Part shown: piece by piece, positions 19,330-28,800 of the stretch
Layout: every line of letters begins with the position of its first letter
Position numbering within the stretch: position 1 is the stretch's first letter
From: an uncultured bacterium
GTDB lineage: Bacteria > Cyanobacteriota > Vampirovibrionia > Gastranaerophilales > Gastranaerophilaceae
Assembly (NCBI GenBank): GCA_902791985.1
Contig: CADAYD010000004.1
Span: 29,143-93,142 of the forward strand
DNA length: 64,000 bases
Direction of reading: 5' to 3'
Position numbers and translations under genes: made by a program
Notes under the pieces: model-generated
What the model saw: the letters and a program-made list of their open reading frames with translations, nothing else
What the model was told of the DNA's origin: nothing
Database searches by the model: none

Positions 19330-20355
19330 TTAATATTCAAACTGATAAGTTCTACCATGTTTTTGAATCGTAAATTGAAGCGGTTTGGGATCATCTTTAA
19401 ATTTTAAACAAAGTATTCTCATTGCCGCTTTTGCTTTCAGGTCATAATTTTCAGGTAATGAATGAGCAAATCTTGTAGATTCGGCTACAACTTTTGCAAG
19501 TCTTACATTATTTGCAACGGTAAAGCCTAATGACAAACCACAGGTGCAGAAAGCTAACGGAACAGCCATAGTATCTGCAACATCTAATTTATCTAAATCT
19601 ACAAATGTTGTTGTTGTAATATCTTTTAACCCTGCAAGTCTTTCTGAATAAACCTTTTCTACTTTTATATCAGAACTTGAATTATTTTTTACTATATATT
19701 CAAAGGCATGAACATATTTATTTTCTTTATTTTTTAAACGATATTCTTTTATTGTAACAAAAACATCAGCATTCTCATTATAAAATTCATCTACATCAAC
19801 ACAAGTTAAATCAATCGGATCATTATCTTCCGAATACGGAATAGCAGAGGTCTTTTCATTTCCTTTTGACAATTTATCGTTAATTTTATTCATACCTTTT
19901 TTAAGCGGTTTTAAACCATCAGGAAGAGTAAATAAACCGTCTAAAGCCCCAGACCTTGCAAAATCTATAAAATCAAACTTATATTCTTGATAAGCCTCTT
20001 TGTCCTCAAGTGTTTCATATTGGTAATTTTGACTTTTAAAGAACTCCGTAACATCGTTATTATTTTTGTCATATTCTTCGTCTGTTACAAGGTATACATC
20101 AGTATCTCGTAATGCCGGATAGAATTTCATATAATAATGTCCGTCACCATATGTTGCATAATATGCATTTCTTCCAAGTTTCTTGACTTCAACTTCTTTA
20201 CTTAAAATGTCATCCACAATAGGTACAACTGTTCTTATATTTTGATTTTTTATTCTGTATGCATAATAATCTTTAATCATTCCGGCTGCATTTGCAGTTG
20301 CGGAGAATAAAACAAGTATCGATAATACGCAAACACCTTTTAGCAATTTTTTCAT
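19330..20355 (-). CDS. Exported protein of unknown function
   Basis: The 341-residue product has a signal peptide (MKKLLKGVCVLSILVLFSA, cleavage near ANA-A). The mature part shows alternating strands and charged loops and a hydrophobic stretch near 265-290 (TMAVPLAFCTCGLSLGF). No family is recognised. AAGGAG lies before the ATG. It begins 1 nt after the stop of the AI-2E-type permease gene and should be co-transcribed with it. Confidence 0.6.
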   Translation of the reverse strand: MKKLLKGVCVLSILVLFSATANAAGMIKDYYAYRIKNQNIRTVVPIVDDILSKEVEVKKLGRNAYYATYGDGHYYMKFYPALRDTDVYLVTDEEYDKNNNDVTEFFKSQNYQYETLEDKEAYQEYKFDFIDFARSGALDGLFTLPDGLKPLKKGMNKINDKLSKGNEKTSAIPYSEDNDPIDLTCVDVDEFYNENADVFVTIKEYRLKNKENKYVHAFEYIVKNNSSSDIKVEKVYSERLAGLKDITTTTFVDLDKLDVADTMAVPLAFCTCGLSLGFTVANNVRLAKVVAESTRFAHSLPENYDLKAKAAMRILCLKFKDDPKPLQFTIQKHGRTYQFEY

Positions 20356-20356
20356 A

Positions 20357-21421
20357 TCAATTGTTCTCCTTTGTAATTAATTCAACACTTTCTTCTTTTT
20401 CTTTTATATTTTTAAGATATAATTCATCAAGTAAAACAAAAATTGTCGCCGCCATTGCAGGCCCGAAAAGGACTCCGATAAAACCGAAATATTTTCCGCC
20501 TAAAATTAATGATAAAAATATAATTGTCGGATGTAAATCCATTAATTTGCTGAATGCATAAGGTCTAACCAAATTATTTTCTACAATTTGCGCTAAAATC
20601 ATAACAATAAGTGTTGTAATAAGTACTTTTGCTCCAAATTCATAAACACCTATTAAGCAAATCACAATTGCGATAGCCGGCCCAACAACAGGAACAATAT
20701 CCAAAATAGCAGCTATAATAGCAATAGAAATTGCATAAGGGTTTTGCAGAATTAATAGACCGACTGCATTTACAACAAAAACACTTAATACAGCCATTGT
20801 TTGAGCAAATACATATCCGCCCATTTTTGAAGATATATTGTCAATAATTTCTTCCGTTCTATCTTTTATATCTGCAGGGAAATATTTCAAAACAGTTTCT
20901 TTGATGTTCTTTTTATCTTGCATAAAGAAAAACAGAAAGATTAAACCTGTTAAGCAATAAGCAAAACCTGAGCCCATACCTTTCATTAATCCTATAATAT
21001 AATCTATTGCACCTTCTGTTGAACTTGCCATAGATGCTGTCATTCCGTCAATGTCAAGTTTATTTATACCCATTGTATGAAATAAAGCACTTCCCTTAAT
21101 TGCTTCATCTAAATTTTTAACATAATTCGGATATTCTTTAACTAATTCACTAATTTGGTATGCACCTAACATAAATATAAATGAAAGTAATATGCCTAAT
21201 ATAGACAATGCCCCAAAAAATACGATACATGCCGCAATTGGTCTTGGCATTTTCTTTTCTAATTTGTCAACAATAGGATTTAGAGAGCATGCAAATACCA
21301 ACGAAATAAACAGCATTATCACTACATCAACATTTGTGAACATAAAAAACATACATATCAAAGCAAAAAAGCCAAAAAGTATGGTTTTAATTGGAATTTC
21401 TTTATTAAATAATCTAATCAT
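20357..21421 (-). CDS. AI-2E family (PerM/YhhT-type) membrane permease
   Basis: A 354-residue polytopic membrane protein with about eight helices. The two-helix start IKTILFGFFALICMFFMFTN and VVIMLFISLVFACSLNPIVD, and the C-terminal signature GVLFGPAMAATIFVLLDELY, are those of the AI-2E transporter family. Members include exporters and Na+/H+ antiporters; the cargo is not predictable. The ATG at 21421 (AGGTAAG upstream) is preferred over the TTG at 21475. First gene of a two-gene operon ending at the hairpin near 19300. Confidence 0.85.
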   Translation of the reverse strand: MIRLFNKEIPIKTILFGFFALICMFFMFTNVDVVIMLFISLVFACSLNPIVDKLEKKMPRPIAACIVFFGALSILGILLSFIFMLGAYQISELVKEYPNYVKNLDEAIKGSALFHTMGINKLDIDGMTASMASSTEGAIDYIIGLMKGMGSGFAYCLTGLIFLFFFMQDKKNIKETVLKYFPADIKDRTEEIIDNISSKMGGYVFAQTMAVLSVFVVNAVGLLILQNPYAISIAIIAAILDIVPVVGPAIAIVICLIGVYEFGAKVLITTLIVMILAQIVENNLVRPYAFSKLMDLHPTIIFLSLILGGKYFGFIGVLFGPAMAATIFVLLDELYLKNIKEKEESVELITKENN

Positions 21422-21560
21422 CTTCTTACCTGTTACTTTTACCCCAACAAAGAAATTATATACTAAAAATGACAATTGTTCAATTTATGTAAAAAATTAT
21501 CTAATGGGTATAAATACACTTGCAGTTTGACTTATAAGAACAGTTAGTATGACTATTTTG

Positions 21561-21586
21561 TGGTGCGGGAGACGGAAAACGAACCC
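21561..21586 (-). other. Possible tRNA 3'-end remnant
   Basis: Read on the minus strand the segment gives a degenerate T-arm (GGGTTCGTTTTCCG) followed by CTCCCGC and ACCA, in the order of a tRNA 3' end with encoded CCA. The T-stem does not pair well and no 5' half exists. Possible scar of tRNA-targeted integration; chance cannot be excluded. Confidence 0.3.
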
Positions 21587-21621
21587 AAAAATCTTATTAT
21601 TTCCCAGACTGGTTTTTATCT

Positions 21622-21647
21622 GTTCGCAGTTTTGATTTTCTGCGAAC
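21622..21647. repeat. Perfect 8-bp stem-loop
   Basis: GTTCGCAG pairs with CTGCGAAC around a 10-nt T-rich loop. No T-run follows. Role unknown. Confidence 0.4.
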
Positions 21648-21794
21648 TCGAAAATGTTTTGCAAACAGTTTGATAGTTCCTGATTAGTTAAATTCGTAAT
21701 ATAAATTTACATTTATAATTTTATAGGCAATTTTTTCTGCCGAAATGTTTTTATCTATATATAGGTAGTTTTTATTGTAGAAAGGTACAAAAGT

Positions 21795-22166
21795 ATGGGT
21801 TTAGAAAAATTTGCATTAGAACAAACTGAAAGAATTATAGAACATGAACAAATTTCTCGTCAATTATGGTCTGCACTTCATGAAATTTGTAAAAAATTTG
21901 ATGAATATACTTATAAATCACCTTGGAAGGACAGAATTCAAAAAGTTTTGAAAAACGGCAACAAATTATCAATAGGTAAAGCAGGTGGTAAAGTTATAGA
22001 AACTCCCAATGATCAAGTTCTTGTTTATAGAAAGTGTAAAGGTTATGGTGAGAGTTTACCTGACGGAACACCGACTTTACGTTTTGAGGTTAGACGCCCG
22101 AGCGGTGTTACTGAATTTCGTGTCAGACCAAACTTAAACGGTACTTTTTCACCTGTAAGGTTATAA
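21795..22166 (+). CDS. Small protein of unknown function
   Basis: A 123-residue soluble protein. The first 40 residues are helical (EKFALEQTERIIEHEQISRQ), the rest beta-rich with conserved-looking turns (LSIGKAGGKVIETP, TLRFEVRRPSGVTEFRVRP). No family recognised, no signal peptide. AGAAAGG lies 9 nt before the ATG. It starts a run of four closely spaced genes that ends with a subtilisin-like protease. Confidence 0.55.
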   Translation: MGLEKFALEQTERIIEHEQISRQLWSALHEICKKFDEYTYKSPWKDRIQKVLKNGNKLSIGKAGGKVIETPNDQVLVYRKCKGYGESLPDGTPTLRFEVRRPSGVTEFRVRPNLNGTFSPVRL

Positions 22167-22202
22167 TAAAGCAGATTATAAAATCAGAAAGGAAAAATTA
22201 AT

Positions 22203-22493
22203 ATGATAAATCCAGTTCCACAAAATATCGGATATTATCCTGCTTATCCAATGGTACCAACACCACAGGTTAGTGCTGAAGCACAACAATTTAGGCAAAA
22301 AACAAATGATGAAATAAGCGTAAAACAAGCTTATGTAAGAGTAGAATTTTTGCAAAATACTTTAGAAAAGTATAACAATGAATTAACTCAAGAACAAAAG
22401 AATGTTTTAACAGCTGATCTTCTAGATGCACAAAGAACTTTTGCGATGTTAAAGCAACAGTTAGACCGCAAATATGGAGTACGTAATGTTTAA
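22203..22493 (+). CDS. Small helical protein of unknown function
   Basis: A 96-residue protein with a Pro/Tyr-rich head (MINPVPQNIGYYPAYPM) and two amphipathic helices at about 31-90 that look like a helical hairpin. AAAGGA precedes the ATG. It overlaps the next gene by 8 nt, so the two are coupled. No family recognised. Confidence 0.55.
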   Translation: MINPVPQNIGYYPAYPMVPTPQVSAEAQQFRQKTNDEISVKQAYVRVEFLQNTLEKYNNELTQEQKNVLTADLLDAQRTFAMLKQQLDRKYGVRNV

Positions 22494-22992
22494 TGGTGTT
22501 AATGGTGTAAGTACAATCAATATTCGACCTCCGCAAGAATATGCGAAGTATGAATACGAAGTTGAAATTGACGGTAAAAAACAAATGGCTTGTGTTGAAA
22601 AAACTCCGAATGGCAGAGTTACCATAAAAGTTGGTGATGGAAAAGATGTCAAAGTTATTAATACAGACGTTGAAGGTTTAATGAAGTTTAACAAAAATTA
22701 CAGACCTAAAGATATTTTGTATAGCTCAAAACCTGAAGAAAAAACAAATGATCAAAAAGAAGTTTATTCTGGTAAACTTGCTCAAATCATGAAAAATATT
22801 GCAGTTGCGGGAATGATGATTAATAAAAATAATTCAATGCAAGATTATGCAACACAACAAATGTTAATAAATAATCAAATACAGCAAGATAGTTTTAATG
22901 CTATGCAAATGCACCAACAAGCAGTAGATACAGCTTTGCAAGCTCATAATATGGCTGTCCAAATGACAACCCCAGGAATGGGTATTGTATAA
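22486..22992 (+). CDS. Small protein of unknown function
   Basis: A 168-residue protein: a beta-rich first half (YEYEVEIDGKKQMACVEKTP, VTIKVGDGKDVKV) and a Gln/Met-rich helical tail (ATQQMLINNQIQQDSFNAMQ). The ATG at 22486 is chosen because GGAG lies 6 nt upstream; an in-frame ATG 12 nt earlier is inside that context. It overlaps the preceding gene and is 6 nt from the protease gene. No family recognised. Confidence 0.55.
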   Translation: MFNGVNGVSTINIRPPQEYAKYEYEVEIDGKKQMACVEKTPNGRVTIKVGDGKDVKVINTDVEGLMKFNKNYRPKDILYSSKPEEKTNDQKEVYSGKLAQIMKNIAVAGMMINKNNSMQDYATQQMLINNQIQQDSFNAMQMHQQAVDTALQAHNMAVQMTTPGMGIV

Positions 22993-22993
22993 T
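22988..22993 (+). promoter_or_regulatory. -10-like box before the protease gene
   Basis: TATAAT overlaps the stop codon of the preceding gene and ends 5 nt before the ATG at 22999, which has no Shine-Dalgarno site. Either an internal leaderless promoter or chance within AT-rich sequence. Confidence 0.35.
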
Positions 22994-22998
22994 TAAAT

Positions 22999-24297
22999 AT
23001 GAAAATTTTACCCCCAAAAACTGTAAATAGTATTGCAAGACAAACTGCAAAAGTCGTTATGGATATAATCCCGACAAAAGTCGCTGAAACATTATCAGAA
23101 CTTCCTCGGTTTTCTTCACCTGAAATGGTTATGGCAAGAACATTAAACAAAATTGCCATAAAAGGAACAAAAGCTCCAAAAGCATTTACCTACCCTAAAG
23201 CAACATCACAAGATTTAAAACGATTAACTTCAAATACTTTAAAAGATAGTTATTCAAGAGTTACGTGGACAAATCCAAAAGACGGAAAAAATTATCATAT
23301 TTTAAAAGAGTCTGTATTGTCTGACGGTAATGTTGCTATCAGGATTTTGAATGAGGACGGTTCATTTCTAAAAAATGCAAGTATCAAACCGAAAAAGATA
23401 ATCGTCATTGATGATTTTGAACAAAATAAATCTTCAATTTACGGTCTTTCTCATGGCGAAATTGTTACAACTTTTTTAAGACGGCACAACCCTTTTGCAC
23501 AAGTTGAAACAATAAACACAGGTTGTGCAGACAGTATGTGTCCTGAATTTTTTGAACCGTTTAAACAAATACTTCAAAGAATTAAAAATGGTGAAAAAAT
23601 TGATTACATAAGTTGTTCCAAAGGGGCTATATGTTATTCTACAGGTAAAAATATGCGTGGTAAAATCCCAAGGTTTCAACCAATAACTGATGTGGCTAAT
23701 AGCGGAACTCGTGTATTATTTGCTTCTGGGAATTCGCTTGATAACCCAAAAGGTACGGCAAATCAAGTTTTGTTACTTGCAGATAAGGTTGAAGGTGTAG
23801 GGTCATTATCCCCACAAACCCATAAATTATCTGAATTTTCATCTGCAAGAAATTCATTTTTTACACAGCATTATGAAGTTGGGGAACACTATGTCAGACC
23901 GACTGAATACGGTGCAAATATTACAGGTTTGAGCGGAACAGATATTGTTATTAACAGCCCTAAATACAAACAAGAAGTTGAGAACAATATTTTAATCGGC
24001 AAAACTAAAGAACGTGTTGATAAATTATTAGAGAAAATTAAAGCTGAAATTAAAGAAATTCAAAATAAAAGAGTTGGTTTGATGAGTGGGCGAATAAATT
24101 TTGACGCCTTACGTAAACTTGAACAAAGACAAAACACTTTGGAACAACGCAGGGTTAAACTTGTTCGGTTAATGGGCTCAACTCCGCTTGAAAATGGTAA
24201 ATATGAGGCAACTGAAAAATTCTTTGGTACAAGTTTTTCAACTCCTATTCGTACCGCAAAACTTGCACTAAATGATATGATGGAAGGAATTTTATAA
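22999..24297 (+). CDS. Subtilisin-like (S8) serine protease, no signal peptide
   Basis: A 432-residue protein with the S8 catalytic pattern in order: Asp in KKIIVIDDFE (D138/D139), His in YGLSHGEIV (H152), the oxyanion Asn in LFASGN (N244), and Ser in FFGTSFSTP (S412). A charged coiled-coil insertion (about 325-395) sits between the oxyanion Asn and the Ser, which is unusual. A 130-residue N-terminal part precedes the domain and could be a propeptide. There is no signal peptide, so the enzyme may act inside the cell, need a partner for export, or use a non-classical route. It ends a four-gene run. Confidence 0.78.
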   Translation: MKILPPKTVNSIARQTAKVVMDIIPTKVAETLSELPRFSSPEMVMARTLNKIAIKGTKAPKAFTYPKATSQDLKRLTSNTLKDSYSRVTWTNPKDGKNYHILKESVLSDGNVAIRILNEDGSFLKNASIKPKKIIVIDDFEQNKSSIYGLSHGEIVTTFLRRHNPFAQVETINTGCADSMCPEFFEPFKQILQRIKNGEKIDYISCSKGAICYSTGKNMRGKIPRFQPITDVANSGTRVLFASGNSLDNPKGTANQVLLLADKVEGVGSLSPQTHKLSEFSSARNSFFTQHYEVGEHYVRPTEYGANITGLSGTDIVINSPKYKQEVENNILIGKTKERVDKLLEKIKAEIKEIQNKRVGLMSGRINFDALRKLEQRQNTLEQRRVKLVRLMGSTPLENGKYEATEKFFGTSFSTPIRTAKLALNDMMEGIL

Positions 24298-24317
24298 TAA
24301 TATAAAAATCCAACCTT

Positions 24318-24343
24318 TGAACTGTACCCGAAAAAGTGGACAC
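24318..24343. mobile_element. Possible solo end of an IS3-family element
   Basis: TGAACTGTACCCGAAAAAGT followed by GGACAC resembles the terminal inverted repeat of IS3/IS150-group insertion sequences. No transposase frame and no second end are visible here, so at most this is a remnant. Confidence 0.35.
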
Positions 24344-24360
24344 GTATTTTATGATATATG

Positions 24361-24389
24361 TTGAGAGATTGGAACTCTCGACCTGATTA
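24361..24389 (-). other. Possible tRNA 3'-half remnant
   Basis: On the minus strand TAATCAGGTC is followed by a perfect T-arm shape, stem GAGAG/CTCTC around TTCCAAT, in the order seen in the 3' half of tRNA genes. There is no 5' half. It lies just after the subtilase gene, in the same orientation as the remnant at 21561. Confidence 0.35.
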
Positions 24390-24504
24390 TTTAATTGTCA
24401 TACACAATTTAACTCTGTGTTATAATAATTACAAGTCAAGTATGCTTATTTTGTATCATTTTGACACAAATTAAAAAATATTAACTTTTCTGTGAGGTCT
24501 GAAT

Positions 24505-25707
24505 ATGCCAACATTAAAAACATCAGTATTAGGAATAGAATTTGAAAATCCTTTTTTGCTGGCATCGGCACCGCCAACAGCATCAATTGAAAGCATTGAT
24601 AAAGCTTTTCAAATGGGGTGGGGCGGAGCAGTAATCAAAACAATAACTCCGGATGATTTAGAAATGTTTGAAGTGAGTCCCCGCTACGAAACTTTGAAAT
24701 CCAAAGGCAAAATTATAGGGTTTCAAAATATAGAATTGCTAAGCCATAAATCAGTTAAATATTGGTGTGACGGTATTCATTATTTAAAGAAAAAATATCC
24801 TGAAAAAGTTATTATTGCAAGTATTATGGCACCTGTTAAGCGTGATGAGTGGCAAAATCTTATACATATTTTGAATGACACTCCTATTGATGCCTATGAA
24901 TTGAACTTTTCTTGTCCGCATGGAATGCCCGAAAGAAATATAGGAATGGCAATAGGAACAAGTGCTGAAATTTCCATTTTAATAACATCATGGGTAAAAT
25001 CTATTGCTAATAAACCTGTTTTTGTAAAACTTACACCAAATGTAACTGATATTACTTGGATTGCAAAAGCCGTTGAAAAAGCGGGTTGTGACGGATTTGC
25101 TGCAATAAATACAGTTCAGGGATTTATGGGAGTTAATCTTGATACATTAGAACCGAATCTTTGTATTGATGGTTATTCAACATATGGAGGCTGTTCCGGC
25201 GAAATAGTAAAACCGATAGGATTTAAATGTGTTGCGCAAATAAGACAATGCTCTGATTTGCCTATTTTGGGTATGGGTGGAATCTCAAATTGGCAAGATG
25301 CAGCACAATATATAACACTCGGTGCTGATGTTGTTCAGATATGTACTGAGGTTATGTTGAACGGCTATGGAGTAATTAATGGTCTTAAAACAGGATTGCT
25401 GAATTATCTCAATGAAAAAAGAATGAATAGTATATCTGAATTAAAAAACATTGCAATACCTAAAATTACTTCTCACGGAAAACTTAATAGAAACTACCAT
25501 TTATATCCTGATATAAATGACGAAAAGTGCGGTAAATGCGGTAAGTGTGTAAAAATATGTTCTGAATCCGAATATAATGCACTGATAAAAAAAGAAAAAT
25601 GTATAGAACTAAATAAAAACGCATGCGAAGGATGTTCGCTTTGTTCCCATGTATGTCCTCAGGGAGCAATAACAATGAAGATAATATTTGAACCAACTTC
25701 CGACTAA
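24505..25707 (+). CDS. preA: PreA-like dihydropyrimidine dehydrogenase subunit
   Basis: A 400-residue flavoprotein of the dihydroorotate/dihydropyrimidine dehydrogenase family fused to a ferredoxin domain. The TIM barrel shows FENPFLLASAPPTA, IASIMAPVKRDEW, YELNFSCPHGMPERNIG (catalytic Cys and substrate Asn), FVKLTPNVTDI and ILGMGGISNWQDA (FMN phosphate). Two 4Fe-4S sites follow: CGKCGKCVKIC and CEGCSLCSHVCP. Length and order match PreA, which reduces uracil/thymine with PreT; no preT is adjacent. GAGG lies before the ATG. The stop codon runs straight into a dispersed repeat. Confidence 0.85.
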   Translation: MPTLKTSVLGIEFENPFLLASAPPTASIESIDKAFQMGWGGAVIKTITPDDLEMFEVSPRYETLKSKGKIIGFQNIELLSHKSVKYWCDGIHYLKKKYPEKVIIASIMAPVKRDEWQNLIHILNDTPIDAYELNFSCPHGMPERNIGMAIGTSAEISILITSWVKSIANKPVFVKLTPNVTDITWIAKAVEKAGCDGFAAINTVQGFMGVNLDTLEPNLCIDGYSTYGGCSGEIVKPIGFKCVAQIRQCSDLPILGMGGISNWQDAAQYITLGADVVQICTEVMLNGYGVINGLKTGLLNYLNEKRMNSISELKNIAIPKITSHGKLNRNYHLYPDINDEKCGKCGKCVKICSESEYNALIKKEKCIELNKNACEGCSLCSHVCPQGAITMKIIFEPTSD

Positions 25708-25860
25708 TATGTCAGCACAAGGCAGACAAGTTCACACGACTCACTTCGTATCGTCGGTTCATTTTGTCAAACTTGCGATACTTTTGTAAATAGACAGATG
25801 GTATGGTTTCGTCAGACAAATAGTTTGCACTTTTTGGTAAAGTTATACTTCATAGTTTGA
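25697..25860 (+). repeat. Dispersed intergenic repeat copy
   Basis: The stretch opens with ACTTCCGAC at the end of preA, a word that also opens copies at 29011, 38290 and 43381. Positions 25765-25787 (TGTCAAACTTGCGATACTTT) closely match 43413-43436. No gene is present. Confidence 0.5.
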
Positions 25861-25879
25861 AATATTAACAACTGTAAAC

Positions 25880-28800
25880 TTATAATTCAATAATGCCGTC
25901 AATCTGTTGCATTATATCATTAGTTAATACAAGTGCTTTGATGATTTTCTGATAGTGTAGGATTTCATCATAACTTAATATCCTGCCTTTACGGTCTTTG
26001 AGCCACTTTTGTGCAGGCTGATAACCGCCTATGTAGAAGTTCCATGCTACTTCTGGCACGTTATCAAAGTATTGAGTGCGGTTAATATAGACTTTATTGT
26101 CTTTGTATTCTGGTTTGATGACTTCATTATCACCGCTGACACCGTATGAGGTAATATATTCTGTTACCTGTTTAGACTCCATTAAATGTATCTCCCGGAG
26201 TTCCTTACCCAGTTTAGCAATCTTAAAGAAGTAACCAGCACTTGCAGGGTATGGAATGCGAGGGAAGTCTATTTTCAAGAACTCTTTATACTTGGTTCTA
26301 TACTTGTTAGAGTGCAGAACACCATAAATGTAATCTAATATGTCAATCGGTGCAAATGTACCCTCTGTATTTTCTTTCTCTGGTGTAAATGACAATCCTA
26401 GAGCCGTTTCAAGAGTCTGTACTATATCCATTTTCAAGTTTGGCTTGCGGTTCACATCAAAGAATGACTTTTGCTCTGAGTCATCATCATATAGATATAG
26501 TGGAAACGCATAACTGCCTTCTTTAGTTTGTGATGATATATAACACATATCGGAGACTGTTTCAGATACTAATACATGCTGAAAATCATAAGTTGATTGT
26601 TGCCTGCAAACACATAGTGATATGCTATTCTTATCTATTAAGTGCTTCATAACACTATTTCTATGCCTTACAACTTTACTAAGGTCATAATCAATATATC
26701 TCTTATCAAACGGTCTGTAACAATATTCTCTGTTTGTCTCTGTATCAAATGGTTGCATTGATACAAGTTCATCATCATGATGAGTCTTTACACCGCTTGT
26801 ATTGACTACAAACAGTTCATCAATCTTAAATCCTTTGTCATAATCCGCTTGAGCATTAAAATCTTTAGGTACAAAGAAGTAGTACGGTTCAACTGGTTCA
26901 AGTTCTTTGTATTCAACTGTGTCAAACTCATTATTATTCAGATACTCAAACTTATTCTCTCTTACCCCTAACAATTCAGCATGATAAACCTTTGCCAGTT
27001 CATTAGATTGTTTCATGCCAGTCTTAATAAAAATATTGATACTTACACCCTGCTGAATGTCAAACACATTCTCATCTTTTGAGCCGTCTTTGGCGGTTTC
27101 TTTCTTCTTAGCATTACCATGCAAGTCAAGTATATAAATCTTGTCAAAGGTTTCCATAAGGTGCTTTCTCATCTGGCGGTGTATTACACCGTCTATAAAA
27201 CTGTTATTAGATATATAAGCCAGTACACCCTCTTTATTCTTCTCTATGTATGTTTCACCCATACGGATAAACTTGATATAATCATCTGATAACGGCTGTA
27301 TATTTCTTTCGTTAAGGTCTTGTTTATACACTTCCATTATTTCGTCAATGTAATCACTCTTATTACAACTGCTGACACTATATGGCGGATTTCCTAAGAC
27401 AACCATAATAGGTTTATCGGATTTAATAATCCCCGCATATCGTGCTTCCTCAGATAACCAGTCAAATAGCGGATATTTAGTAGTCTCGTCTTTTTCAAGT
27501 GCATTGGTTAAATATACATTAAATCTATTTGTCTGGCTTGTAGTCTTATATCCTGTGTCCTGTAATAATAAATCCAGTTTCAAATGACACATAACATAAG
27601 GTGTCATCATAATTTCAAAGCCGTTAAGACGTGGTATAAGTGCCTTATCAACGTATTGAGACCATATCCCCTGTTGATTTACAAAGTATGAATATATCTT
27701 ACGGATTGTTTCCGCTAAGAATGTGCCTGTACCAGTCGCAGGGTCAAGTATCTGTACCTTATATATATCTTCCTCAGTCGTTACAGGCATGTCAACGACC
27801 TTACCCCTTACCTTTTTACTTTCATAATAAAGGGTTCTTGTATGCTTGATTGTGGAGTCATCAGCAAGCCCATGAGACAACTTAAATTCATTCTTTAATA
27901 TGCGGTCAACCGCTGAGACAATAAACCTTACTACTGGCTGAGGTGTATAATATACCCCTCTCTTTTCTTTGTTTACCTTGTCATAACTCTCTAAGAACGT
28001 TTCATAGAAGTGTAGAAATGGGTCTGACATCTGGGTAGTTCTGCCATAATTCCTAAGCAGCTTATTGAGGTCAACCGCCCTAAATATCTCTACAAGGTCA
28101 TCAACAATCCAGACAAGGCTGTCATCAAGGTTCGCACCTGAGATATAGTCAAATAACTGCCTTAAAAATGGGTTATTCTTTGAGATAAGTTCTCTGGCTT
28201 CCTGTCTTGAAAAATCCTCTAAGGTTGTATCATTAAGACGTGCAACGAATAAGCCATAAGCAATCGTCTGAGCGTACATATCAGCGAATGTATGATTAGT
28301 TAAATCGTGTAATAATATCTGCTTAAATGCGTTTCTCTGGCTTACTAATGAACTCTCTGAGTCTAATTCAAGAGCATTAATAATAACGTCTCTAATCATA
28401 ACAGCCTTTTGAGCCATTAAGTTAGCCAGTTGCTTAGGTGATTTAATCGTCTGACCTTGATAGTCGCAGAAGTTCCGTATTGCGTTTATAAGTCGCTGAT
28501 ATTCTTTGTCATAGGTTTTAATCTTACCGCTTGAAAGTTCCGCCACCTTTATAGTGTCAACGTGTTCACCGTTCTTATAAAACCAGAACTCTAAATAATT
28601 GGTTAAGATAAGATTGTCTAAACTTGCCTTATATCTGTCAAGTTGTTCCGTCTTATCAATAGTATCAAGGCTTTTATCTATGTCTTTGGCTTCAATATAG
28701 CCGATAGGTATATTTTTCTTCTGTATGATGTAATCTGGTGCACCGCATTTCTGCCGTCTGGGTTCATTGATTGCTTGAATGCCTATAACGGTTCTTTCAA

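Larger units (their letters stand above)
21422..21794. other. Intergenic with tRNA-like remnant and hairpin
   Basis: No gene is supported. At 21561-21586 the minus strand ends like a tRNA 3' part (GGGTTCG, then CTCCCGCACCA). A perfect 8-bp stem-loop lies at 21622-21647 (GTTCGCAG/CTGCGAAC). The last 60 nt are AT-rich and carry the promoter region and AGAAAGG site of the next gene. Confidence 0.45.
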
